From the NCBI RefSeq assembly GCF_024734665.1, contig NZ_CP102931.1, positions 3,036,001-3,100,000 on the forward strand: 64,000 bases of DNA, given 5' to 3'. Source of the stretch: Variovorax paradoxus (GTDB taxonomy: Bacteria; Pseudomonadota; Gammaproteobacteria; Burkholderiales; Burkholderiaceae_C). Position 1 is the first letter of the stretch, and each line of letters opens with the position of its first letter. The translations under genes were made by a program, and so were the position numbers. The notes under the pieces were generated by a model that did not search any database, was not told the DNA's origin, and was given only the letters and a program-made list of their open reading frames with translations. Positions 34,216 through 41,706 of the stretch are shown piece after piece.

Positions 34216-35091
34216 TCAGGCTCCGTACATCTTGCTGTCTGCGTAGGGGTGGAAGCCGCGGCCACTCTTCCTGCCGAGCCAGCCGGCGGCGATCATGCGT
34301 TTGACCAGCGGCGGGCACGCCGCGCGCGGCTCGTTGGTGACGCCGTGCATGGCTTCGCACAGCAGCTTCTGCGTGTCCATGCCGATCAGGTCCAGCAGTT
34401 CCAACGGACCCATTGCATAGCCCATGCCGGTCTTGATGGCCAGGTCGATGTCGGCCGCCTCGGCCACCCCCTGCTCCACCAGGCGAATCGCATCGTTGTT
34501 GAAAGGAATCAGAAAGTAGTTCAGCACGAACCCGGGCGTGTCCTGCGTCTTCACCGGCTTCTGGCCCATGGCTTCGCAGACAGTCCACGCGCGGGCAAGC
34601 GTCTCCTCGCTCGTCGCAAGGCCGGGCGACATTTCCACCAGCTTCATCAGCTGCGCCGGCAGGCAGAAGTGCATGCCGACAAAGCGGTCCGGCCGACCCG
34701 AGCCGCCGGCGATCTCGGTGATGCTGATGGTGGAGGTATTGCTCGCGAAGATCGCTTGCGGCCCGCAGATCCTGTCCAGCTTGCCGAAAAGGTCATGCTT
34801 GACCGGCAGGCTCTCGAACACCGCCTCAATCACCAGATCGCAGTCGGCGAAGTCTTCCAGCCGGGTCGTTCCACTCCACTGGGCCATGATCTCCGGCAGC
34901 TTCTCCCCGGCCAGCTTGCCGCGCTCCACGCTCTTGCGCAGGAAGCCTTCGGTCTGGCTGCGGGCGCGGTCCAGTGCGTCCTGTTTCAGGTCGAACACGC
35001 GGGTGCGGAAACCCGCACGCGCGCACACGATGGCGATGCCGGCACCCATGGTCCCTGCACCGGCGATGCCGATGGTCTTGATCTCACTCAT
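34216..35091 (-). CDS. 3-hydroxyacyl-CoA dehydrogenase (PaaH/FadB2 type)
   Basis: A 291-residue enzyme. The NAD motif GIAGAGTMGAGIA is at the N-terminus. DLVIEAVFESLPVKHDLFGK and FASNTSTISITEIA follow, then GMHFCLPAQLMKLVEMSPG, which carries the catalytic His (about 140) and Glu. The usual GMHFFNP is modified to GMHFCLP. DTPGFVLNYFLIPFNNDAIR and the C-terminal LGRKSGRGFHPY close the domain. It oxidises a 3-hydroxyacyl-CoA to 3-oxoacyl-CoA with NAD in beta-oxidation. It lies 18 bp after the acyl-CoA dehydrogenase gene in the operon. Confidence 0.93.
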   Translation of the reverse strand: MSEIKTIGIAGAGTMGAGIAIVCARAGFRTRVFDLKQDALDRARSQTEGFLRKSVERGKLAGEKLPEIMAQWSGTTRLEDFADCDLVIEAVFESLPVKHDLFGKLDRICGPQAIFASNTSTISITEIAGGSGRPDRFVGMHFCLPAQLMKLVEMSPGLATSEETLARAWTVCEAMGQKPVKTQDTPGFVLNYFLIPFNNDAIRLVEQGVAEAADIDLAIKTGMGYAMGPLELLDLIGMDTQKLLCEAMHGVTNEPRAACPPLVKRMIAAGWLGRKSGRGFHPYADSKMYGA

Positions 35092-35109
35092 GTTTTCTCC
35101 TTGGATGGT

Positions 35110-36276
35110 TCAGCGCTGCAGGAAGCTGCGGCCGATCAATTGGCGATGGACCTGGTTGGTCCCCTCCCAGATCTGGGTGATCTTGGCGTCGCGCATCAGA
35201 CGCTCGACGCGGAAGTCCTTGCAGTAGCCGTAGCCGCCAAGCAACTGCACGGCATCGGTGGCCACGCGCATCGCGAGGTCGCTGGCGCGCATCTTCAGGA
35301 GCGAAGCCTCGATGCCGAAATCCTTCTCGCCGGCATCGACCCAGCTGGCCACCTGCCAGAGCCAGCCCTCCACCAGCGCCATCTCCGATGCGAGGTCGGC
35401 CAGCATGAACTGGATGCCCTGGAACTCCAGGATCTTTCTGCCGGACTGCTTGCGCTCGTTGATGTACGCGGTGGCATCCTCGAAGGCGCCGCGCGCGATA
35501 CCCAGTGCATGCGCCGCCACGCTGGGGCGCGACTTGTTCAGCGAGGCGAACAGGATCTTCAGGCCGTCGCCGGGGTTGCCGATCAGATTGGCGCGCGGCA
35601 CGCGGCAGTTGTCGAAGGCGAGCGTCGCCGTGCTGGAGGCGCGCGTGCCCATCTTGTCTTCCAGCCGCACCACGGAAAGACCCGGCGTGCCCTTCTCCAG
35701 GATCAGCACCGAGATGCTCTCCTTGGCGCCGACAATGCCCTCCCACTTGCCGAACAGCAGGTAGAGGTCGGCCACGTCGCCGTTGGTGATGAAGGTCTTG
35801 CCGCCATTGACGACGATCTGGTCGCCGTCTTCCCGGAGTGTGGTCCGCATGCCGGTGGCGTCCGAACCGGCCCCCGGTTCCGTGATCGCCAGCGCGCCGA
35901 GGCCGCCTTCGGCGATGCGCGGCAGCAGCCGCTGCTTCTGCTCCTCGGTGCCCCAGTCGATCAGCGGCTTCATGCCGTGGTAGTTGGTGGCCCAGATGAT
36001 GCCGGTGGCCGCGCAGGCCTTGCTGATCTCGCGCACGCAGGCGAGGTACGCGGCGTACGACATCTGCGCACCGCCGTAGGCCTCGGGGATGAACATGGCG
36101 TTCAGCCCGAGTTCCTTGATGGCGTTGACATGTTCCCAGGGGAATTCGGCACTGCGGTCGTAGTGCTCGGCGCGCGGCGCGATCTGGTCGCGTGCCAGGG
36201 CCCGCACGCTTTCCAGCAGCATGTTTTCCTCATCGTTGAGGGCAATGCGGGAATCCAGTCGTTCGAGGATGTTCAT
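35110..36276 (-). CDS. Acyl-CoA dehydrogenase
   Basis: A 388-residue flavoenzyme of the classical acyl-CoA dehydrogenase fold. ALAITEPGAGSDATGMRTTL (FAD site, about residue 128) and KTFITNGDVADLYLLFGK are followed by MGTRASSTATLAFDNCRVPR. The C-terminal AVQLLGGYGYCKDFRVERLM leads to QIWEGTNQVHRQLIGR, in which the Glu of the EGT motif is the catalytic base. ATG 36276 starts two codons before the usual N-terminus. It overlaps nothing but lies 4 bp from the upstream SDR end. In a cyclohexane-carboxylate-type pathway this step would introduce the ring double bond; a linear substrate is equally possible. Confidence 0.94.
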   Translation of the reverse strand: MNILERLDSRIALNDEENMLLESVRALARDQIAPRAEHYDRSAEFPWEHVNAIKELGLNAMFIPEAYGGAQMSYAAYLACVREISKACAATGIIWATNYHGMKPLIDWGTEEQKQRLLPRIAEGGLGALAITEPGAGSDATGMRTTLREDGDQIVVNGGKTFITNGDVADLYLLFGKWEGIVGAKESISVLILEKGTPGLSVVRLEDKMGTRASSTATLAFDNCRVPRANLIGNPGDGLKILFASLNKSRPSVAAHALGIARGAFEDATAYINERKQSGRKILEFQGIQFMLADLASEMALVEGWLWQVASWVDAGEKDFGIEASLLKMRASDLAMRVATDAVQLLGGYGYCKDFRVERLMRDAKITQIWEGTNQVHRQLIGRSFLQR

Positions 36277-36280
36277 GGCT

Positions 36281-37030
36281 TCAGTGAGCGATGGCTTGGC
36301 CGCCATCGACGTAAATGGTTTCGCCTGTGAGGAATGCGCCGGCAGGCGTGAACATCGATGCCACGAGCGCGCCCACGTCGGCAGCGGAGCCCGGCTTGCG
36401 ACCCGGGATGCGCTTGTCGAGGTAGGCCCGCAGGGGTCCACCCTCGGCCATCGAATCGGCGTTCAGGTCGGTGACGATGTAGCCCGGAGCGACGTCCATC
36501 ACCCGGATGCCCTTGCCGGCCCATTCCACGGCCAGGCATCGCGTGATGGCACCCACCGCGGCCTTGCTAGCGCAGTAGGCGAGGTTGCGCTTCACGCCCA
36601 ACTTGTCGAAGAAGGAACCGATGTTGACGATCATCCCGCCGCCCGCGGCGACCAGATGCGGATAGGCGGCCTGGCAAGCCGTGACGACCGATGTCGCGTT
36701 GGTGTCCATCACCTGATGCCACTGTTCCAGCGACATCTCTTGCGAAAGCGCGTCGATGTGCACGCCCGCGTTGTTCACCAGGCCCTTGATCCGCCAGCCG
36801 TCGGCTGCCAGCCTGTTCAGGACTGCGGCGAACGCAGCCGGGTTGGTGACGTCGGCACGCGCAGGAATCCAGTGTTGCGCGACTTCGCTCGGCGCGCCGG
36901 CACGGGCCGGCAGCGCGCCCGAGCGCGAGAGGCACGCCACATGGCGGCCCTGTTGCGCCAGCGCCAGCGCGATGGCGGCGCCGATCCCCCGGCTGGCGCC
37001 GGTGACAACGATGCATTCACGTTCACTCAT
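36281..37030 (-). CDS. Short-chain dehydrogenase/reductase (BadH-like position)
   Basis: A 249-residue SDR. TGASRGIG is at residues 10-17, NNAGVHID at about 83, the Ser is in NIGSFFDKLG (about 135), and YCASKAAVGA (Tyr about 149) completes the catalytic set. The C-terminus TGETIYVDGGQAIAH is canonical. Its start overlaps the enoyl-CoA hydratase stop by 8 bp, so translation is coupled. In the ali/bad pathway an SDR (BadH) oxidises 2-hydroxycyclohexanecarboxyl-CoA; this gene is a candidate for the same reaction, alongside the 3-hydroxyacyl-CoA dehydrogenase further downstream. Confidence 0.9.
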   Translation of the reverse strand: MSERECIVVTGASRGIGAAIALALAQQGRHVACLSRSGALPARAGAPSEVAQHWIPARADVTNPAAFAAVLNRLAADGWRIKGLVNNAGVHIDALSQEMSLEQWHQVMDTNATSVVTACQAAYPHLVAAGGGMIVNIGSFFDKLGVKRNLAYCASKAAVGAITRCLAVEWAGKGIRVMDVAPGYIVTDLNADSMAEGGPLRAYLDKRIPGRKPGSAADVGALVASMFTPAGAFLTGETIYVDGGQAIAH

Positions 37031-37787
37031 CAAGAAACCTCGCCTTTCTCTTTTCAACGAAAGCCTGCATTCCTTCTTCGGCATCGCGTGTGCGGTACGC
37101 CAGCGTCGAGAGGTCCGCTTCGATGCGCAGTCCTTCATGCAGCGACACGTCCATCGCACGCTGCACCGCTTCACGGGCGAACTGCAATGCACGCAGACCG
37201 TGGCCGGTGAACTCGCGGGCGTAGGCCTTGGCAGCGTCGAGGCCGGGCGCCTGCACGACGCGGTTCACCAGGCCGATGGCCAGCGCCTCCTGGGCATCGA
37301 CGGTTCGGCCTGTCATCACCAGCTCCAGTGCACGGCCCTGCCCTACCAGACGCGGCAGGCGCTGCGTTCCTCCGTAGCCGGGGATCAGGCCCAGCTTCAC
37401 TTCCGGCAGGCCGAACTTCGCGTGGGGCAAGGCAAGGCGCAGGGTGCAGGCCAAAGCCAGTTCGCATCCGCCGCCGAAGGCGAAGCCGTTGACCAGCGCG
37501 ATCGATGGAATCGGAAGCCGATCGAGCTGCGCGAACACGGCCTGGCCGAGCTCCGCGCCTTCGCGCTGCGCTGCCAGCCCGCGCTGCTGGAGCTCCTTGA
37601 TGTCGGCGCCGGCACAAAAGGCCTTCTCACCTGCGCCGGTGATGATCAAGGCGCGCGCTCTGGAGGCGCTGAGCTGATGGAGGTATTCCCGCAACTCGTC
37701 GAGCAACTCGAAATTGAGCGCATTGAGGGACTGCGGACGCTCGATCGTGAGGACGGCGAACTCCTCGTCGTGGATGAGTTCGATCAT
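37023..37787 (-). CDS. Enoyl-CoA hydratase/isomerase
   Basis: A 254-residue crotonase. TGAGEKAFCAGADIKELQQR (oxyanion-hole and CoA loop, about 52-71) and NGFAFGGGCELALACTLRLA are followed by the two Glu segments of enoyl-CoA hydratases, CELAL and GLPEVKLGLIPGYGGTQRL. Both Glu are present, so true hydratase activity is likely. ATG 37787 overlaps the stop of the acyl-CoA ligase gene (ATGA). It would hydrate the alpha,beta-double bond made by the acyl-CoA dehydrogenase, comparable to BadK in alicyclic acid degradation. Confidence 0.93.
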   Translation of the reverse strand: MIELIHDEEFAVLTIERPQSLNALNFELLDELREYLHQLSASRARALIITGAGEKAFCAGADIKELQQRGLAAQREGAELGQAVFAQLDRLPIPSIALVNGFAFGGGCELALACTLRLALPHAKFGLPEVKLGLIPGYGGTQRLPRLVGQGRALELVMTGRTVDAQEALAIGLVNRVVQAPGLDAAKAYAREFTGHGLRALQFAREAVQRAMDVSLHEGLRIEADLSTLAYRTRDAEEGMQAFVEKRKARFLDE

Positions 37788-39466
37788 GAGGCAGTGGCCG
37801 GCGCCTTGTAGCGCACGGGTTCGGGTTGCAATCGGCCGTTGGCAACCCATTGCATGAGTTCGCGCTTGAGGATCTTGCCGCTCGCGGTCAATGGAAACTC
37901 CTGCACGACGACGAAGAATTCGGGCATGTCGAACTTGGACAGTCCCTCGCGCGCCAGGTGCTCCAGCATTTCATCGGCGCCGGGAACCTTGTCCTGGGCA
38001 ATGACGGCCAGGCACACCTTCTCGCCCAGCCGCTCGTCGGCCACGCCGAAGGCGGCGGCCTTCTTCACGCCCGGATGGCGATGCGCGTATTCCTCGATGT
38101 GCGCCGGATGGATGTTGTGCCCGCCGCGGATGATCAGGTCCTTCTTGCGGCCCACGATCTCGAGGTTGCCGCTTGCGTCGAGCCGCCCCAGATCGCCGCT
38201 GAGGAACCAGCCGCTGCTGTTGAACGAGGATTCCGTGGCTGTCTGGTTGTTGAAGTAGCCCAGCATCAGCAGGCCACCGCGGCCAGCGATTTCTCCCACC
38301 TCGCCGGGAAGTGCTTCCATGTCGGGGTTGTCGGGCTGCCAAAGCCGTATCTCGTAGCCGGCGCACGATTTTCCGCACGTGCTGGTGATCACGGCCATCG
38401 GATCGGCCGGCTTGGTGTACTGGTGCGAGCCGCATTCGGTCATGCCGTAGACGTTCTGCGGCTTCGCGCCGAGCGCCATCAGCCGTCGCGCAGTTTCGGT
38501 AGGAATCGGCGCACCCGCCATGTAGAAGACCTTGACCGCGCCGAGCCGCGTGGCGCCGCGCTTGCTCAACTCATGCAGCAGGTCCATCGCGTGCGTCGGC
38601 ACGCCCATGACATAGGTCGCATCGGTTTCCTCGATCCAGTCCAGCGGCGCGACGCCTGCGGATGGATCGTGCATGACCAGCTCGCATCCGGCCACCAGCA
38701 CCTGCTCGAGCGCCACGGTGCCGATGTGATGGCTCATGGGACTCAAGGTCAGCAGCACGGTCTTCTCGTTCAGCGCCCAGTCCGCCACCATGGCTCGCCC
38801 GTTGGCCAGCAAGGTGTTGTCGCTGTGCATCACGCCCTTGGGGGCGCCCGTCGTACCGCTGGTAAAGGCCAGGTAGACGATCTGGTCGGGATGCGTGCTG
38901 GGCAGCGGCCCCGCCGTGCGCTGCGCCGACGCGGGCATCGGCATCGGATGCGCTCCGGGCGGCATCTGTGCATCGGGTCCGCGCAGGGCCGGCAGCGCAT
39001 AGACGCGCTTCATGTGTCCGAGCTCCTGCGCACGCGCGAAGACGTCGGCCGCTGCGGCATCCGCGCCCCAGCCGGTCTGCGCAAACAACGCGCGGCATTC
39101 GACGCGCGACAGGAGCGTCACGATCTCGGCCACCGTGTAGTTCTGATGCAGCGACGGGTTGCAGACGTAGCCGTTGCGAGAGCAGGCCAGCAGGATGACC
39201 ACGTTTTCCAGCCGGTTCGGCAGCCAGATCGAGACCCGGTCGCCACGGCGCAGACCCGCGGCGTGGAGATCGGCGGCCACGGCGTCCGCCCATGCCGCCA
39301 GCGCGCTCCAGGTCAGCCGCCTCGTGCCGTCGCGCAACGCGTAGGCGCTGCCGCGCTCGGTCGCATGCCGGCGAGCCAGTGAATAGAGCGTGTCGGTCTG
39401 CCAGACGCCCGAGAGATAGTTCTCGCGCGCCCGGGCCGGGTCATGCAAGGTCAACAGATGAGACAT
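37784..39466 (-). CDS. AMP-dependent acyl-CoA synthetase (ligase)
   Basis: A 560-residue ANL-superfamily enzyme. The P-loop-type motif LAFTSGTTGAPKGVMHSD is at about residue 205, YGMTECGSHQY at about 345, SGDLGRLDASGNLEIVGRKK at about 435, and the catalytic Lys is in LTASGKILKREL near residue 535. It activates a carboxylic acid with ATP and CoA. ATG 39466 has AGGGGCTCCC (GGAG-type) upstream. Present in the same operon as a family III CoA-transferase, it offers two routes of CoA activation. The N-terminus (LSGVWQTDTLYSLARRH) does not reveal the substrate. Confidence 0.93.
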   Translation of the reverse strand: MSHLLTLHDPARARENYLSGVWQTDTLYSLARRHATERGSAYALRDGTRRLTWSALAAWADAVAADLHAAGLRRGDRVSIWLPNRLENVVILLACSRNGYVCNPSLHQNYTVAEIVTLLSRVECRALFAQTGWGADAAAADVFARAQELGHMKRVYALPALRGPDAQMPPGAHPMPMPASAQRTAGPLPSTHPDQIVYLAFTSGTTGAPKGVMHSDNTLLANGRAMVADWALNEKTVLLTLSPMSHHIGTVALEQVLVAGCELVMHDPSAGVAPLDWIEETDATYVMGVPTHAMDLLHELSKRGATRLGAVKVFYMAGAPIPTETARRLMALGAKPQNVYGMTECGSHQYTKPADPMAVITSTCGKSCAGYEIRLWQPDNPDMEALPGEVGEIAGRGGLLMLGYFNNQTATESSFNSSGWFLSGDLGRLDASGNLEIVGRKKDLIIRGGHNIHPAHIEEYAHRHPGVKKAAAFGVADERLGEKVCLAVIAQDKVPGADEMLEHLAREGLSKFDMPEFFVVVQEFPLTASGKILKRELMQWVANGRLQPEPVRYKAPATAS

Positions 39467-39492
39467 GGGAGCCCCTCTCCTACGTTGCTTTT

Positions 39493-40272
39493 TCAGTGGC
39501 CGAACTTGTCGCTGTCGGGCGCGCGGCGTTCGGAGAAAGAGGCGGCCAGTTCCTTGGACTCCTTGGTCTCCAGGTAGCCACGCAGCAGCAGGTCGTGCGC
39601 CATGCGCGACAGGCCCGACACGCCACCATGGCGCGCATTGAACGAGGCCTTGATCGATGCCAATGCGAAGGCACCGCGGTCGGCGATTTCGAGGGCGATC
39701 TTTCGCGTGAATTCCCACAGCTGCGCGTCGGGCACCACGTGATTCACCAGGCCCCAGTCCAACGCCTCGCGCGCGCTCAGCTTGGGATTGCGGTACCACA
39801 TCTCCTTTGCGCGCTTCTTGCCGACCAGATCCTCGAGGTACCAGGTGCCGTAGCCGCCATCGAAGCTGCCCACCATCGGGCCGACCTGGCGGAACACGGC
39901 GCTTTCCTTTGCGATGGTGATGTCGCAGACCACGTGCAGCACGTTGCCGCCGCCCACGGCAAAGCCGTTGACCATGGCGATCACCGGCTTTTGCAGCCGG
40001 TCGATCGCCTCGTACATCTCCAGCGTGGGCAGCGTGCCGGCGTAGAGGGTCGAGTTCTCCATGCCGTCCTTGCGTCCACCGGTGCAGAAGAATTTTTCGC
40101 CGGCGCCGGTGAGGACGATCACGCGGGTACGGGTCTCCCGGCGAATCTCGTTGATGCAATCGCGGATCTCATGGCACATCCGCTCGGTGAACATGTTGCC
40201 GTCGTCCGGACGGTTCATCGTGATGACCCCGATGGGGCCTTCTTCGCGATAGGTGATTTCTTCGAACTGCAT
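39493..40272 (-). CDS. MenB/BadI-like crotonase (2-ketocyclohexanecarboxyl-CoA hydrolase type)
   Basis: A 259-residue crotonase that differs from ordinary hydratases. VNGFAVGGGNVLHVVCDITI is followed by VFRQVGPMVGSFDGGYGTWY, then VGKKRAKEMWYRNPKLSARE and GLVNHVVP. This is the pattern shared by MenB and BadI, which close or open a ring adjacent to a CoA thioester. The Gly of QVGP corresponds to the bicarbonate-binding type, as far as I recall the family. The loop FCTGGRKDG differs from the FCTGGDQ of BadI, so substrate details may differ. It sits second in the CoA operon, 11 bp after the CoA-transferase, which supports ring cleavage of a cyclic 2-ketoacyl-CoA. Confidence 0.82.
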   Translation of the reverse strand: MQFEEITYREEGPIGVITMNRPDDGNMFTERMCHEIRDCINEIRRETRTRVIVLTGAGEKFFCTGGRKDGMENSTLYAGTLPTLEMYEAIDRLQKPVIAMVNGFAVGGGNVLHVVCDITIAKESAVFRQVGPMVGSFDGGYGTWYLEDLVGKKRAKEMWYRNPKLSAREALDWGLVNHVVPDAQLWEFTRKIALEIADRGAFALASIKASFNARHGGVSGLSRMAHDLLLRGYLETKESKELAASFSERRAPDSDKFGH

Positions 40273-40283
40273 GGGTTGTCCTC

Positions 40284-41528
40284 TCAGATGATCTGTTGGG
40301 TGCGGAGTTGGTCGATCTGGGCTGCATCGCATTCGAGCCATGTGCGAAGAATCTGCTCGGTGTGCGAGCCCAGCTTGGGTGGTGGAATGCCTGTGCCTTC
40401 GGTGCGGTTGTCGAAGCGGATGCCCAGGCCGACGTGCGGGATGTCGCCGTCGGGGCCCTGGGTGCGATAGATGAATCCGGACTCGTGCAGCGCCGGGTCT
40501 TGCGCTACTTCATCCAGCCGCTGGATCGGTCCGGCGGGCACCCTTGCCCGGTTCAGCAGATCCAGCCAGTGCGCACGCGGTTTGGCGCGCAGCAGTTCGC
40601 CGATGGTCTTGACGATGTCCTCGCGTTTCGCGCGGCGTTGCGCGTTGCCCGCATGGGCCGGGTCCGCTGCGTTCTCGGGCCGGCCGACGGCCTCCCAGAA
40701 GCGCTTCCATATCGCATCGTTGCCAAGGCCGAGGGTCATCGGGTCGTCGGCGGTCTCGAAGACCTGGTAGATCGCGATGACGCTGTCGCGCCCGCCTGCA
40801 CGCCGCGGCGTTTCGCCGGAGCCGAGATACGGCATCAGCTTGGGCGCCATGAAGCGGGACATGCTCTCCACCATGGAGACATCGATGTCGCAGCCGCGCC
40901 CCTCACGCTCGCGCCGCAGCAGCGCGGCCATCACAGCCATCGCGGCGTCGCTGCCGGCCAGCAAATCGGCTGCCGGCGTACCCACCTTCTGCGGGCCGTT
41001 CTCCGCCTCACCGGTCAGGTCCATCACGCTCGAATAGCCCTCGGCGATCAGGTCGTAGCACGGCAGGTCCGCACGGCTTCCCTGCAAGCCGAACCCGCTG
41101 ATGGACACATGGATGAGCCGCGGATTGAGCGGCCTCAGCGACGCGGCATCCAGCCCCAGCTTGCGCTGCACCCGCGACACCAGATTCAGCAGCACCACGT
41201 CGCACTGGGCCACCAGCTTCTTCAGGATGTCCTGGCCTTGCGGCGATGCAATGTCGAGGGTGAGGCTCTGCTTGCCACGGTTGACGCTCATGAACCAGAG
41301 CGACTCGCCATGCAGGAACGGCGGACCCCAGGCGCGCGCGTCGTCGCCGGTGTTGGGCTTCTCGATCTTGACGACGGTGGCACCCATGTCGGCCAGCAAT
41401 TGGCCAGCGTAGGGACCGGCAACCGAAGAGGTGAGATCGAGCACCTTCACGCCTGCAAGCAGGTCGAGCGCGGGGGCCGACCGCGGCGGAAGGCCATTCA
41501 ATGGAAGGTTGTTTTCGGGCGTGGACAT
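40284..41528 (-). CDS. CaiB/BaiF family III CoA-transferase, first gene of the CoA operon
   Basis: A 414-residue family III CoA-transferase. GVKVLDLTSSVAGPYAGQLL is the N-terminal signature, KIEKPNTGDDARAWGPPF follows, and the catalytic Asp is in CYDLIAEGYSS (Asp about 159). It transfers CoA between carboxylic acids without ATP. ATG 41528 is the only in-frame ATG near the family start, but the exact sigma-54 promoter at 41541-41556 predicts transcription to begin near 41530, leaving a leader of about two bases. Either the message is nearly leaderless or translation starts further in. The AAA+ activator gene is divergent, 178 bp away. Confidence 0.9.
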   Translation of the reverse strand: MSTPENNLPLNGLPPRSAPALDLLAGVKVLDLTSSVAGPYAGQLLADMGATVVKIEKPNTGDDARAWGPPFLHGESLWFMSVNRGKQSLTLDIASPQGQDILKKLVAQCDVVLLNLVSRVQRKLGLDAASLRPLNPRLIHVSISGFGLQGSRADLPCYDLIAEGYSSVMDLTGEAENGPQKVGTPAADLLAGSDAAMAVMAALLRREREGRGCDIDVSMVESMSRFMAPKLMPYLGSGETPRRAGGRDSVIAIYQVFETADDPMTLGLGNDAIWKRFWEAVGRPENAADPAHAGNAQRRAKREDIVKTIGELLRAKPRAHWLDLLNRARVPAGPIQRLDEVAQDPALHESGFIYRTQGPDGDIPHVGLGIRFDNRTEGTGIPPPKLGSHTEQILRTWLECDAAQIDQLRTQQII

Positions 41529-41540
41529 TGCATTGCTTTG

Positions 41541-41556
41541 TGCAAGCGGTGTGCCA
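41541..41556 (-). promoter_or_regulatory. Sigma-54 (-24/-12) promoter of the CoA operon
   Basis: Minus-strand sequence TGGCACACCGCTTGCA is a perfect consensus match (TGGCAC, five bases, TTGCA). The -12 element ends 13 bases before the CoA-transferase ATG. It reads away from the divergent sigma-54 activator gene at 41707, which probably controls it. Confidence 0.88.
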
Positions 41557-41706
41557 CGTCAACCAAGCCCTGGGAAACGGCAAAAACAAGCCATTCCAGC
41601 GCCCTTTGCCAGCCTGCAGCCCGATCTCAGCTGCGCTGGTGTCCTCGCCGAAGACAGTCAGTGTTCAGCAGACGTATCATGACCTTAACGGAGACACAAG
41701 AAATCG

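Noticed and set aside
34210..36330. A 706-codon plus-strand frame over the acyl-CoA dehydrogenase and 3-hydroxyacyl-CoA dehydrogenase genes
   Set aside because: It runs antisense to two clear enzymes, has no domain and a shadow-type composition.
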